Shown here one piece after another: positions 33,267 to 41,588 of a stretch of 43,062 nt of DNA. The DNA is from Pseudobdellovibrionaceae bacterium (GTDB lineage: Bacteria; Bdellovibrionota; Bdellovibrionia; Bdellovibrionales; UBA1609). The translations under genes were made by a program, and so were the position numbers. The DNA is taken from NCBI GenBank assembly GCA_025354795.1, contig JANXMF010000214.1:1-43062 (forward strand), given 5' to 3'. The notes below the pieces were generated by a model. That model was given only the letters and a program-made list of their open reading frames with translations. It was not told the origin of the DNA and searched no databases. Each line of letters begins with the position of its first letter. Position 1 is the first letter of the stretch.

Positions 33267-33704
33267 CTTTTAATTTGCGCAATTTGGCTTTGCCCGATTT
33301 GCTCAACTGCGCACAACGGTGCCTTCCTCAAGGGAACCGCGCTCGGCCGCGGCACCGGAATCGAACCCACGTGGAAAAACGGCGACGTCAGCTGTCCGAC
33401 CGCCTCCGCCACTGACGACTATATAGACGTTCCGCTGTTTCATGAGCTGGCCCAAGTTGCTCACACCGAACGTATTCCAGGCCTAAATCTTTTTTTGGTC
33501 GCGCCAAAGCAAGCCGCCGAGCTTGGATGAGCTGCGCGAACTGTCTTTTTCATCCAAGTGCCTGACGCCACCACATCTGTAACGAGAAATTTACAACTGG
33601 CGTTGCGCGATCGACGGTGTTAATCGTGTGCAACGTTACTACTAACTAAAAAGTGTTTGTAAATGCAGATCTCGGTGCAGGCGAACTAACAGTTGATCGG
33701 AGCC
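33267..33704. other. 438-bp gap with a tRNA-like T-arm sequence
   Basis: No gene is supported. At 33353-33372, read on the minus strand, lies CGTGGGTTCGATTCCGGTG, which has the sequence of a tRNA T loop but a mismatched stem. Upstream bases (to about 33410) vaguely resemble a class II tRNA D arm and variable arm, but no acceptor stem or proper anticodon loop could be folded. No terminator with a T run was found. Confidence 0.45.
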
Positions 33705-34103
33705 CTACTGGACTCGCGTCGCAATGACCTTAATTTTAAGGGCTTCGGGTTTGCCGGTTTCCGCCAACGACAGTTCGGCCGGCACGCCTGAGAGTGAAAC
33801 AATTTGCGGGCGCGAAATGACCTTGCGTTTGCCATTTTCGAAACGAGTCACGGTGAATTGAATCTTAATAGCGTTGTCCGCCTGCGCGGATGCGTAATCT
33901 GAGGCGACGACTTCGATCGTGGTGTCTGGATTGGCCGCAGTCTTCTGGCTAATCTTGGCGCGCTCGTTAGGCGCGGTCGAAAGGTGCGGGCTCGAAACCA
34001 GCTTGCCGTCGATATACACTTCGGCTTTAAGATCAAAGCCCTTGGTCATGGCAAGGCATGGAACTGAAAGTAAAGCCGCGATGAGCGAGATGAATTTAGT
34101 CAT
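33705..34103 (-). CDS. Secreted protein of unknown function, 132 residues
   Basis: ATG 34103, preceded by a GGGGGC site, opens a signal peptide (MTKFISLIAALLSVPCLA, cleavage near residue 18). The mature part is about 114 residues of alternating polar and hydrophobic strands (FDLKAEVYIDGKLVSSPHL, IKIQFTVTRFENGK, ALKIKVIATRVQ), suggesting a small beta-sandwich in the periplasm. No cysteines in the mature part. No family recognised. It follows the VKOR-DsbA block on the same strand after a 217-bp gap. Confidence 0.65.
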   Translation of the reverse strand: MTKFISLIAALLSVPCLAMTKGFDLKAEVYIDGKLVSSPHLSTAPNERAKISQKTAANPDTTIEVVASDYASAQADNAIKIQFTVTRFENGKRKVISRPQIVSLSGVPAELSLAETGKPEALKIKVIATRVQ

Positions 34104-34320
34104 AGTGTTGCCCCCATTTTCTGAATCGTACTCATTGCCGTCGTTCTCGGTCCGCAAAATTCGAAAAGCAGCGCCAGACCTGCCCCTTGGTCCAGGCCAA
34201 GGACGCGACTCAACCCACCCACAGCGAAAATCCCAACTGGGGGCGACCGAACCGAATAGTTATGACGAGGGCGTCAGTGAAATGACCGTGGTGCAAATTC
34301 CGTTTCAGTGGTGACGAAAC

Positions 34321-34527
34321 TCAATTGCCGGCCTTAACTGTCCAGAATTCTCCCTCGTCATTACCACGAAATCCCGTGACCTCAAACTTCTCGACGGGAT
34401 GGCCAAGCTCCATTCCTGAGTTTCGCAAATAAATTTGCAGAGCCTGAGTGCGCAATTCGCGGGAATTACTGCCAGGATCGGCGAATTCAAACCGTGCCGC
34501 AAACGGAAAATCGATGTGAACTTTCAC
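34321..34527 (-). CDS. Hypothetical protein, 68 residues, coupled to the VKOR-DsbA gene
   Basis: A 68-residue soluble protein (KVHIDFPFAARFEFADPG at the start, GFRGNDEGEFWTVKAGN at the end). Its GTG start overlaps the VKOR-DsbA stop as GTGA, the same junction type seen elsewhere in the window, which supports a real coupled gene. It has no cysteines, signal peptide or recognisable domain. Confidence 0.5.
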   Translation of the reverse strand: MKVHIDFPFAARFEFADPGSNSRELRTQALQIYLRNSGMELGHPVEKFEVTGFRGNDEGEFWTVKAGN

Positions 34528-35627
34528 TGGGCCTTGCCTTCCGCGCGACGAATGAGCTCATCGAACAGCGCCACCAAGACATGCAGCGATGGCGCGCCCT
34601 TAAGTTTGGTCCCGTTGACCACGAGCGTGGGGGTTGAAGTAATAACCACCGGCTCTGACGCCTTGATCACGGCCGCCACCTGTTGTTTGACTTCATCTTT
34701 TTCCATGCAATCACTCACACCATTCTTGCGCGCGTAATTCTCAAACCAGGCGTCAGAAAAGTTTTCCTGATTTTCAAAGATTTCATCGTGTACCCGGTCG
34801 AAATCATTGGGGAGGCACGCCGCAATCCACGCGGCCCGACAGGCGAAGGGATGCTGACGCACGCTCATCCACGGGTTACAAGCGGAGTCCAAAGGAAAAA
34901 AGAAATACTCTATGTCTAGCTTGTCGCCGTAGCGTGCCCTGAGTGGCGCGATCTTTTGCGCTAGCCCGCGACAACCCGGGCATTCGAAGTCCGAAAATAC
35001 CGCCATTTTGATTATGGCCCTTGGACTCGACGCTAATTTGAAAGGCGAAGACATTCTGGCGGCAACACCAGTGGGAAGCTGGTCAAAGGCCGCCGCTAAG
35101 CCTGGGCCTTGAGCGGCTAAATCCCGCGCTTTAGCCATCGCTAAAATGTGATAACCCATGCCGACCACGAGAATCGCCGCCGCATATCCGACAAGAACTT
35201 TGGCACTCACTTGCCAGCCGGTTTTCCACTTGTGCAATAAGAATAATGCGACAGCGCTCAAGAAATAGTAGCCGGTGCAGAACGGGCAAAGACTGCGCAG
35301 CTCAAGGAGAGAGTAGGCCAGCAGCCCCAAGCAGCCCAAGAAGTTCAGCAGCAGAATCACAAAGAGAGTACCCGCATGTTTGCGAATGAGCGCAGCGAGC
35401 ACCACGAAAGCACCGATCATCATGCCTAAAAAGGCGATGGGTGCGTCGAAAATTTGCGCCACGGGAGACTCTGTCGCTCGGTCACAGTTGAAATAGCTAT
35501 TGATCTGACATAACGAATCGCCGGCCAAGCCTTGCGCAAATCTCACCGCGAAATAGTGCTGAGTCAGGTACCATGACACGGCGGTCATGGACACGCCGAT
35601 AAGAGCAATTGTTACACGCAGTTTCAC
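34524..35627 (-). CDS. VKOR-DsbA fusion (vitamin K epoxide reductase domain plus thioredoxin-like oxidoreductase)
   Basis: A 367-residue inner-membrane protein. The VKOR domain has four or five membrane helices, the loop pair C40/C48 (CQINSYFNC) and the quinone-side pair C114/C117 (LCPFCTGYY). A linker leads to a periplasmic DsbA-like domain with a CPGC active site (C216/C219 in FECPGC) and the cis-proline in TSTPTLVVNG. Together they form a self-contained disulfide-forming system that passes electrons to quinone and replaces the DsbA/DsbB pair. The frame is open up to GTG 35723, but that would overlap the upstream gene by 61 bp; GTG 35627 gives a short cytoplasmic N-terminus and is preferred. 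Confidence 0.9.
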   Translation of the reverse strand: MKLRVTIALIGVSMTAVSWYLTQHYFAVRFAQGLAGDSLCQINSYFNCDRATESPVAQIFDAPIAFLGMMIGAFVVLAALIRKHAGTLFVILLLNFLGCLGLLAYSLLELRSLCPFCTGYYFLSAVALFLLHKWKTGWQVSAKVLVGYAAAILVVGMGYHILAMAKARDLAAQGPGLAAAFDQLPTGVAARMSSPFKLASSPRAIIKMAVFSDFECPGCRGLAQKIAPLRARYGDKLDIEYFFFPLDSACNPWMSVRQHPFACRAAWIAACLPNDFDRVHDEIFENQENFSDAWFENYARKNGVSDCMEKDEVKQQVAAVIKASEPVVITSTPTLVVNGTKLKGAPSLHVLVALFDELIRRAEGKAQ

Positions 35628-35662
35628 TAGCTCATGGTCGCGGATATGCCGGTAAAATGCAA

Positions 35663-36049
35663 CTAATCCGAGAACATGCGGGGCTCGCCACGCGCGCGCT
35701 TGACTCTGGGCTTTTTCGTCCACTGGAATTTCGCCATCTCGATCTCGTCCTTGGCGGAAAAGTGGATGCCCTCGCGGCGCAACTTAGCTTTCTGCGCCCC
35801 GTAGTTGGCGGTGATCGGTGGAAAGGAAATACGGCCGCGGGAATTTAAAACTCTTTGCCACGGCAGCTGATATTTACGCGCGCAGGAATTGAGAATCCAC
35901 GCCACGCCGCGACTGGCGTGAGGTTTTCCGCACAGAGCCGCGATTTGTTTATAGGTCGCGACCTTGCCGCGTGGGATTTTGAGCACGGTCTGAATGACTT
36001 TGGCCGAAAACTCACTGAGCTCAGCCAGGACTGACCTCGCGCAATTCAC
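35663..36049 (-). CDS. Alkyltransferase-like protein (ATL), Cys replaced by Trp
   Basis: A 128-residue MGMT-like DNA-binding domain. IPRGKVATYKQIAALCG carries the helix-turn-helix, and SRGVAW holds the arginine finger. The active-site motif PCHRV is here PWQRV (residues 63-67), so the acceptor cysteine is tryptophan. This defines ATL proteins, which bind O6-alkylguanine, flip it out and hand the lesion to nucleotide excision repair instead of repairing it. The start is unclear: GTG 36049 was chosen and overlaps the end of fadD by 29 bp; a longer frame reaches 36100. The UvrB and UvrC genes are elsewhere in this window. Confidence 0.88.
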   Translation of the reverse strand: MNCARSVLAELSEFSAKVIQTVLKIPRGKVATYKQIAALCGKPHASRGVAWILNSCARKYQLPWQRVLNSRGRISFPPITANYGAQKAKLRREGIHFSAKDEIEMAKFQWTKKPRVKRARGEPRMFSD

Positions 36050-37649
36050 GGCGCAAAAGCTTGCCCACGTTGGACTTGGGCAATTCTTTTCTAAACTCAA
36101 TATATTTAGGTAGTTTGTAGGTGGTCAGATTGATTTTGCAAAATCCCATCAATTCCTCGGCGGTCAGCGTGGGATCTTTGGCCACCACGAATATTTTGAC
36201 CACTTCCGTGGAGCGCTCATCGGCTACACCGATGGCGGCGACTTCCAACACCTTGGGATGCATGGCCACGATCTCTTCGACCTCGTTGGGATATACGTTG
36301 AAGCCCGACACCAAGATCATGTCCTTTTTGCGGTCGACAATTTTAACAAAACCTTGCGCATCCATCATGCCGACGTCGCCGGTTTTAAGCCATCCACCAG
36401 GCGCCATGACCTTGGCGGTTTCTTCGGGTTGATGCCAATATCCGCGCATCACCTGCGGGCCACGCACACAGACCTCGCCCGCTTCACCAATAGCAACCTC
36501 GGTACCGTTTTCATCGCAAAGTTTCACTTCAGTACTGGGGAGTGGCAATCCGATGGTGCCCATCTTGGGCTTGCCGTGGAGCGGATTCATGGTGGCCACG
36601 GGGGATGTTTCGGTGAGGCCGTAGCCCTCGGCGATCGCTTTGCCAGTGAACTTTTCCCAGCGTTCGGCCACCACCGATTGCAGAGCCATTCCTCCTGCCA
36701 CCGTGATTTTCAATTTGGCAAAATCGACCTCCGCAAATTCTGGATTATTCATCAAGGCGTTGAACAAGGTGTTGAGGCCGGTAATCACGGTGAACGGATA
36801 GAGCTTGAGCGTTTTAATAAATTCTGGAATGTCGCGCGGATTGGTGACCATGACATTCGTGCCACCATAGTGAACCATGGTCAGGGCATTTACGGTCAGT
36901 GCGAAGATATGGTACATCGGCAGCGCCAGCAGTGCCACTTCTTCGCCCATCTTCAGATACGGCCGCATCCACTCCACATTTTGCAATACGTTGGCAACGA
37001 TATTGCCATGAGTGAGTTCGGCACCTTTTGAAATGCCGGTGGTGCCGCCGGTATACTGCAAAAAGGCCAGATCGTTGGCCGTGCAGGCTTGGGGATTCAG
37101 AGGCTTGTCGGCGCCTAGTACGAGAGCCTGATAAAACGCATAAGCAGTGGGCAGCGCGAAAGGAGGAGCGACGCCATTGATCAGCATATCGCCCACACCG
37201 GCCACTACCACGGTCTCGATTTCAGTATCAGGCAAAACCTGCGCAAGCGCTGGCGCACAATCCGCAAAAATTACGATGGCCTTAGCGCCCGAATCACGAA
37301 ACTGTTGGCGCATTTCACGAGCGGTGTAGAGCGGATTGGTGTTGACGACCACTAGACCGGCACGCAGAGCCCCGAACATGGCCACTGGATATTGCAAAAT
37401 ATTCGGAAGCTGAATCGCCACCCGGTCGCCTTTGCGAAGCTTCGCCACATTTTGTAAAAACGAAGCAAAATCCCCCGCAAGTTTATCGAGGTTGGCAAAG
37501 GTTAAAGGCGTACCGAAATTGATGAAGGCCTCGCGCTCACTATACTTCTGCATCCCGGCCGCGGCCAGATCGTTAATGGACTGATATTGAGTCGGATCGA
37601 TTTCATGGGCAATTCCTGCCGCGTAATGCTCTAACCAAGGTTTGTTCAT
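36021..37649 (-). CDS. fadD: Long-chain acyl-CoA synthetase (FadD-like)
   Basis: A 542-residue AMP-forming acyl-CoA ligase. The P-loop-like AMP motif is LQYTGGTTGISKGAELTHGN near residue 180; GYGLTETSP is the second core motif, and GWLKTGDVGMMDAQGF with DRKKDMILVSGFNVYP marks the hinge to the C-terminal domain. The catalytic lysine lies in KSNVGKLLRREL near the end. It activates fatty acids for degradation. ATG 37649 has a GGGGGA site; an in-frame start seven codons up is less likely. It is divergent from fadE, so the first two steps of beta-oxidation share one 90-bp control region. Confidence 0.93.
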   Translation of the reverse strand: MNKPWLEHYAAGIAHEIDPTQYQSINDLAAAGMQKYSEREAFINFGTPLTFANLDKLAGDFASFLQNVAKLRKGDRVAIQLPNILQYPVAMFGALRAGLVVVNTNPLYTAREMRQQFRDSGAKAIVIFADCAPALAQVLPDTEIETVVVAGVGDMLINGVAPPFALPTAYAFYQALVLGADKPLNPQACTANDLAFLQYTGGTTGISKGAELTHGNIVANVLQNVEWMRPYLKMGEEVALLALPMYHIFALTVNALTMVHYGGTNVMVTNPRDIPEFIKTLKLYPFTVITGLNTLFNALMNNPEFAEVDFAKLKITVAGGMALQSVVAERWEKFTGKAIAEGYGLTETSPVATMNPLHGKPKMGTIGLPLPSTEVKLCDENGTEVAIGEAGEVCVRGPQVMRGYWHQPEETAKVMAPGGWLKTGDVGMMDAQGFVKIVDRKKDMILVSGFNVYPNEVEEIVAMHPKVLEVAAIGVADERSTEVVKIFVVAKDPTLTAEELMGFCKINLTTYKLPKYIEFRKELPKSNVGKLLRRELREVSPG

Positions 37650-37739
37650 ATTTCCCCCGAAATGGTCCAAGTCTTGGCGTAAAAAAGCAGAAATTCAAGC
37701 CTAAACTTCGAGCATCGCTAACGACACAGGAATTCGAGA

Positions 37740-40274
37740 TTGCGCTTGGCCAAGGCGCGCGTTATTTATCGATTCACACTGCTATCTGGAGGTCCTTTGC
37801 ACCCATTTTTCTTCGGATTTTTTTTCAGCGAACCCTTGGGACTTCTAGCTATGGCGCTTGCCTTCATAGCGGCTGGTTATTTTGCGTGGCCATTCTTAGT
37901 GTGGACGCTATTGATCGCGGCGCTCCTAGTGGGTCTTGCGGCTCCCGTTTGGCTAATGGCGTTATTTGCCGCGGTCGCGGTGGTCTTTTTGCTCGCACCC
38001 CTACGCCGGACGCTATTTTCGGCAATGGTGATGGAGACCATGAAGGCGTTCAAATTAATTCCCTATATCTCTCCCACCGAACGCACGGCGCTTGAGGCTG
38101 GGGTGGTGTGGATGGAGGCCGAGTTGTTCTCGGGCCAGCCGAACTTCAAGCGCATTTTGGCGCAGCCCTATCACCAACTCTCGGTCGAGGAAATCAGTTT
38201 CCTTGAAAACGAAGTCGAGCAGCTCTGCGCCATGGTTGACGACTATAAGATTTTTAGAACACGCACGCTCCCGCCCGAAGTATGGGACTTTATCCGGCGC
38301 AAGGGCTTTTTAGGGATGATCATCCCCAAAGAATATGGCGGAAAAGGCTTTTCCCATTCCGCGCACAGTGCGGTGATTCAAAAGGTCACCACCCGCGGGG
38401 TCTGTATGGTCACCTACGTGATGGTCCCCAACTCTCTGGGCCCGGCGGAATTATTGGTGCGCTATGGGACGGACGCGCAGAAACACAAATATTTGCGTCG
38501 CCTTGCCAGTGGTGATGAGATTCCCTGTTTTGGTTTGACCGAGCCTGCGGCCGGCAGCGACGCCGGCGCCATTTCCGCCGAGGGCGTGTTATTCCGCGGT
38601 GAAGACGGGCAGATTTATATCCGTTTGAACTGGAGCAAGCGCTGGATCACCCTGGCGGCGATTTCGACTTTGATCGGTTTGGCGTTTAAACTGCGCGATC
38701 CAGATAATCTTTTGGGTAAAGGTACGAGCGAGTTGGGCATCACTTGCGCTTTGGTTCCGGCGCATCTCAAGGGTGTAGTGGTGGGCCGCAGACATGACCC
38801 CATGGGTTTGCCGTTTCACAATTGCCCGACCCAGGGTCATGATGTGATCATGCGCGCCGATGAGGCGATCATCGGTGGCCTCGGTGGCGCGGGCCGCGGT
38901 TGGCAAATGTTAATGGAATGTTTGGGGGTTGGTCGTGGCATCAGCCTCCCCGCTCAGTCGGCGGCGGGTGCCAAACTGATCGCGCGCGTGGTGGGCAGCC
39001 ATGCCACGATTCGTAAACAATTTGGACTGTCGATCGCCAAGTTTGAAGGCGTCGAGGAGCCACTGGCACGTATTGCCGGCTGTGCCTATTACCTGGAGGC
39101 TTTGCGCAACTATGTTTTGAGCGCGCTTGATCAACATATTTCACCAGCTGTAGTCACGGCGATTGCCAAATACACTTCGACCGAAGAGTGCCGGGACGCA
39201 GTCAATGACGGAATGGATATTCTCGGCGGCGCCGGAATCTCCATGGGCCCGCGCAACACTCTCGCGCTCACCTACATCGCTACGCCCATCGGCATCACCG
39301 TGGAAGGGGCCAATATTCTGACTCGCACTTTGATGATATTTGGCCAAGGGGCCTTGCGCGCGCATCCCTTTGCTTTTGCCGAGATCAATGCAATTGAGCG
39401 CGGTGATCTTGTGGCCTTTGATCGGGCGTTGGTGGGACATATCGGTCACGTGCTGCGCAACCTGACCCGCAGTGTGGTGCTAAGTCTCACGCGCGGCGCT
39501 TTTGTGCGCTCACCGGTCGGCGGCCCAACCCGACGTTACGTGCAAAAACTCAGTTGGATTTCGGCGAGCTTTGCCATCATGAGTGATCTCGCCATGGCGA
39601 TGCTCGGGGGTAAATTGAAGGTCAAGGAGAAGCTGACCGGGCGCTTTGCCGACATTCTTTCGTGGATGTTTATCGCTTCGGCGGTTCTAAAACGCTTCGA
39701 GGCCGAAGGTCGCCGGCCGGAAGATAAAGTCTTTCTCGACTTTTCGATGGCTGTGGCTTTTCAGCGGATTCAAGAGGCGTTTGACGGCATCTTCGCCAAT
39801 TTCGATGTACCTGGCCTGCAGTGGTTTTTCAAAGGTCCGGTGCGCTGGTGGTCACGCATAAACTTAATTAGTTTATCTCCCAGCGATAGCTTGTCGCATC
39901 AGGTGGCGCACGCCATTGTTAGCAACGTTGAACAGCGCGACCGCTTGACCCAGGGTATGTACATCCCCTCACAGCCCGACCAGGCAATCGCGCGACTTGA
40001 GCGCGCCTACAAGATCGTGCGCCAAGCCGAGGCCGTCGAATGCAAAATTAGGGACGCGGTGCTGAGCCGCAGACTTAATAAAAAATCCAAAACTCTGCTC
40101 GATGACGCAGTCAAGGCCGGGGTGATTCAACCTGAGGAATTTGCTTGTCTCACCGAGGCCGACAAGGTGCGCGCCGACGCGATTCAGGTGGATGATTATA
40201 GCGATGCAGAATTTTTACATTTCGAGGCGCCGACGCCGGCGAAGCCGCAGCCGCGGGTGGAGATGGATCTTTAA
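37740..40274 (+). CDS. fadE: Acyl-CoA dehydrogenase, large FadE type
   Basis: An 844-residue enzyme of the E. coli FadE/YafH type, about twice the size of ordinary acyl-CoA dehydrogenases. Hydrophobic segments at about residues 18-85 anchor it in the membrane. The dehydrogenase core follows: MIIPKEYGGKGFS near 195, CFGLTEPAAGSDAGA near 262, GVGRGISLPAQSA near 398 and VEGANILTRTLMIFGQGALR near 521. The C-terminal 250 residues are the FadE-specific domain. It introduces the trans-2 double bond, passing electrons to the respiratory chain through a flavoprotein. The start is TTG 37740 with an AGGA site eight bases away; ATG 37851 is the next candidate. Confidence 0.94.
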   Translation: MRLAKARVIYRFTLLSGGPLHPFFFGFFFSEPLGLLAMALAFIAAGYFAWPFLVWTLLIAALLVGLAAPVWLMALFAAVAVVFLLAPLRRTLFSAMVMETMKAFKLIPYISPTERTALEAGVVWMEAELFSGQPNFKRILAQPYHQLSVEEISFLENEVEQLCAMVDDYKIFRTRTLPPEVWDFIRRKGFLGMIIPKEYGGKGFSHSAHSAVIQKVTTRGVCMVTYVMVPNSLGPAELLVRYGTDAQKHKYLRRLASGDEIPCFGLTEPAAGSDAGAISAEGVLFRGEDGQIYIRLNWSKRWITLAAISTLIGLAFKLRDPDNLLGKGTSELGITCALVPAHLKGVVVGRRHDPMGLPFHNCPTQGHDVIMRADEAIIGGLGGAGRGWQMLMECLGVGRGISLPAQSAAGAKLIARVVGSHATIRKQFGLSIAKFEGVEEPLARIAGCAYYLEALRNYVLSALDQHISPAVVTAIAKYTSTEECRDAVNDGMDILGGAGISMGPRNTLALTYIATPIGITVEGANILTRTLMIFGQGALRAHPFAFAEINAIERGDLVAFDRALVGHIGHVLRNLTRSVVLSLTRGAFVRSPVGGPTRRYVQKLSWISASFAIMSDLAMAMLGGKLKVKEKLTGRFADILSWMFIASAVLKRFEAEGRRPEDKVFLDFSMAVAFQRIQEAFDGIFANFDVPGLQWFFKGPVRWWSRINLISLSPSDSLSHQVAHAIVSNVEQRDRLTQGMYIPSQPDQAIARLERAYKIVRQAEAVECKIRDAVLSRRLNKKSKTLLDDAVKAGVIQPEEFACLTEADKVRADAIQVDDYSDAEFLHFEAPTPAKPQPRVEMDL

Positions 40275-40353
40275 GATACGCTTGGGGCTATGTCTGAATG
40301 TCGCAGGACTGACTGGGCTTTCTGTGCAGCTGCGCTTTAGAGAACCGGCTACT

Positions 40354-41094
40354 TTAGAGATCAACCATTGGATGGCTCTTGGTCAATGGTTCCGGCAGGT
40401 CCTCGACACTCAAAGTTTCGCGCCGCATTTCTTTTAGCGGGCCTAAGGTACGGAAGAAGAAGGTCTGAAACATTCTCCCGTCTTCCAAGGTTGAGCCGAT
40501 ACCGTCCGCGCCCGAATGCCACAGATCGCCGCGACCAATGATCAAGCGGTTAAACTTATTGGCGATCGAATCCATCGGTTGAAATTGCTCGGGATCATTA
40601 TCCATCTTCCACGGATTGTCGGACACCTTGCCCTTCGGACGCCAAGTGAACATGCCTGAAGTTACCTCTTGTGGCCGCAGAAATACAATCGCAGCCCAGC
40701 CATCCTTGCCGGTGTTGTTATAGGGATCATGCACATGGTTGTGAATTCCATTGCGATTGAATTGACCCGGCTGAAGCACCGGAGAGTCATCGAGATTTTT
40801 CACATGGATCTGTCCGTTCCACGGGGCGGGTCGGTTAAACCAGGTGTCGCGATCGATTTCGTCACCGGTGATGGTCTCCAAAACCCGAATCATTTTTTCG
40901 CGGTGAAAGACGGTATTTTCAATGTAGTCATTGTCACTGGTTTTCCACGTGCCGTCGTCGGGCGGAAGCGCTCCCGGAGGCGCGGTTTTTTCAACCGCGG
41001 CAAAGGGGCTACCCCACTTGATGGAGAGGGCGTAGTTGCGAACTTTCATAGGGTCTGGATAAAAATCGTCAATAATTATGGTTTCTGTGCGCAT
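40354..41094 (-). CDS. DUF6445-like protein, probable 2-oxoglutarate/Fe(II) oxygenase fold
   Basis: A 246-residue soluble protein. The start MRTETIIIDDFYPDPMKVRN and the central GIHNHVHDPYNNTGKDGWAA resemble the DUF6445 group, whose members look like prolyl-hydroxylase-fold oxygenases. Possible iron ligands are H118/H120/D123 in HNHVHD and H193 in DLWHSG; the RMFQTFFFR segment after it may supply the arginine for 2-oxoglutarate. Relatives occur near tryptophan halogenases and TonB receptors in other bacteria; none are here. ATG 41094 has a GGAG site. Family assignment is by motif resemblance. Confidence 0.65.
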   Translation of the reverse strand: MRTETIIIDDFYPDPMKVRNYALSIKWGSPFAAVEKTAPPGALPPDDGTWKTSDNDYIENTVFHREKMIRVLETITGDEIDRDTWFNRPAPWNGQIHVKNLDDSPVLQPGQFNRNGIHNHVHDPYNNTGKDGWAAIVFLRPQEVTSGMFTWRPKGKVSDNPWKMDNDPEQFQPMDSIANKFNRLIIGRGDLWHSGADGIGSTLEDGRMFQTFFFRTLGPLKEMRRETLSVEDLPEPLTKSHPMVDL

Positions 41095-41123
41095 TGTATC
41101 GACTCCGATCTATTTGCCAAATA

Positions 41124-41378
41124 TCATATAAAGGCGAAAAGAGGTTGTCCATCTCGGGGCGCATTACGGAACCACGTCGGCGAATTCAAATCTATCCTTG
41201 CCCAACTTCCAGACCTCGCGCTGGCCAACAAAAAATTTCTGCGGAAGGAAGGGCGAATCCACATCGGCCTGCCAGAGCCTGGTGGGATGTTTGGTCGAGT
41301 GCCATATTTGCAATCGACTTTGATAGGATCGCGGGCGGAAACGGAGAGCGGGAACAGAATGTGCAAAACCGCTAACAA
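41124..41378 (-). CDS. Possible small secreted protein, 84 residues
   Basis: A frame from TTG 41378 begins with a signal-peptide-like MLAVLHILFPLSVSARDPI and continues to residue 84 with one cysteine and many Arg and Pro residues. An AGAGG lies 12 bases upstream, too far for an ideal ribosome site. The opposite strand is open too, which weakens the case. If real, it is an exported basic protein just upstream of the DUF6445 gene. No family recognised. Confidence 0.3.
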   Translation of the reverse strand: MLAVLHILFPLSVSARDPIKVDCKYGTRPNIPPGSGRPMWIRPSFRRNFLLASARSGSWARIDLNSPTWFRNAPRDGQPLFAFI

Positions 41379-41588
41379 TAGGTAGCGAAACCTCTAGGTT
41401 TCCTTCACGGTCTCTCCTTTCGCCAGGCTTGTCCGAGCTGTCTAAATAACTTTAGTTGAGCCGGAACTCTCAGCAATATGTGGATGAGACTTCGCCAATT
41501 GGTGATGAGCAAGAGCTCCGCCGCACCTTTCAGAGCGGCGTGAATATTTTTTCAAGCAGGTCGGATAAAAATTATCTGCGCTACGGCC
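41379..41588. other. Gap between the possible secreted protein and the Bax-inhibitor gene
   Basis: No gene is supported. A 6-bp-stem palindrome, GAAACC-TCTA-GGTTTC, lies at 41387-41402 without a T run. A plus-strand frame starting at 41456 runs into the antisense of the next gene and was not accepted. Confidence 0.5.

Noticed and set aside
36258-37031. 257-codon His/Gly-rich plus-strand frame opposite fadD
   Set aside because: Shadow of fadD; composition is typical of antisense reading.
40669-41385. 238-codon plus-strand frame opposite the DUF6445 gene
   Set aside because: The minus-strand protein has conserved His motifs and a ribosome site; the plus frame has neither.
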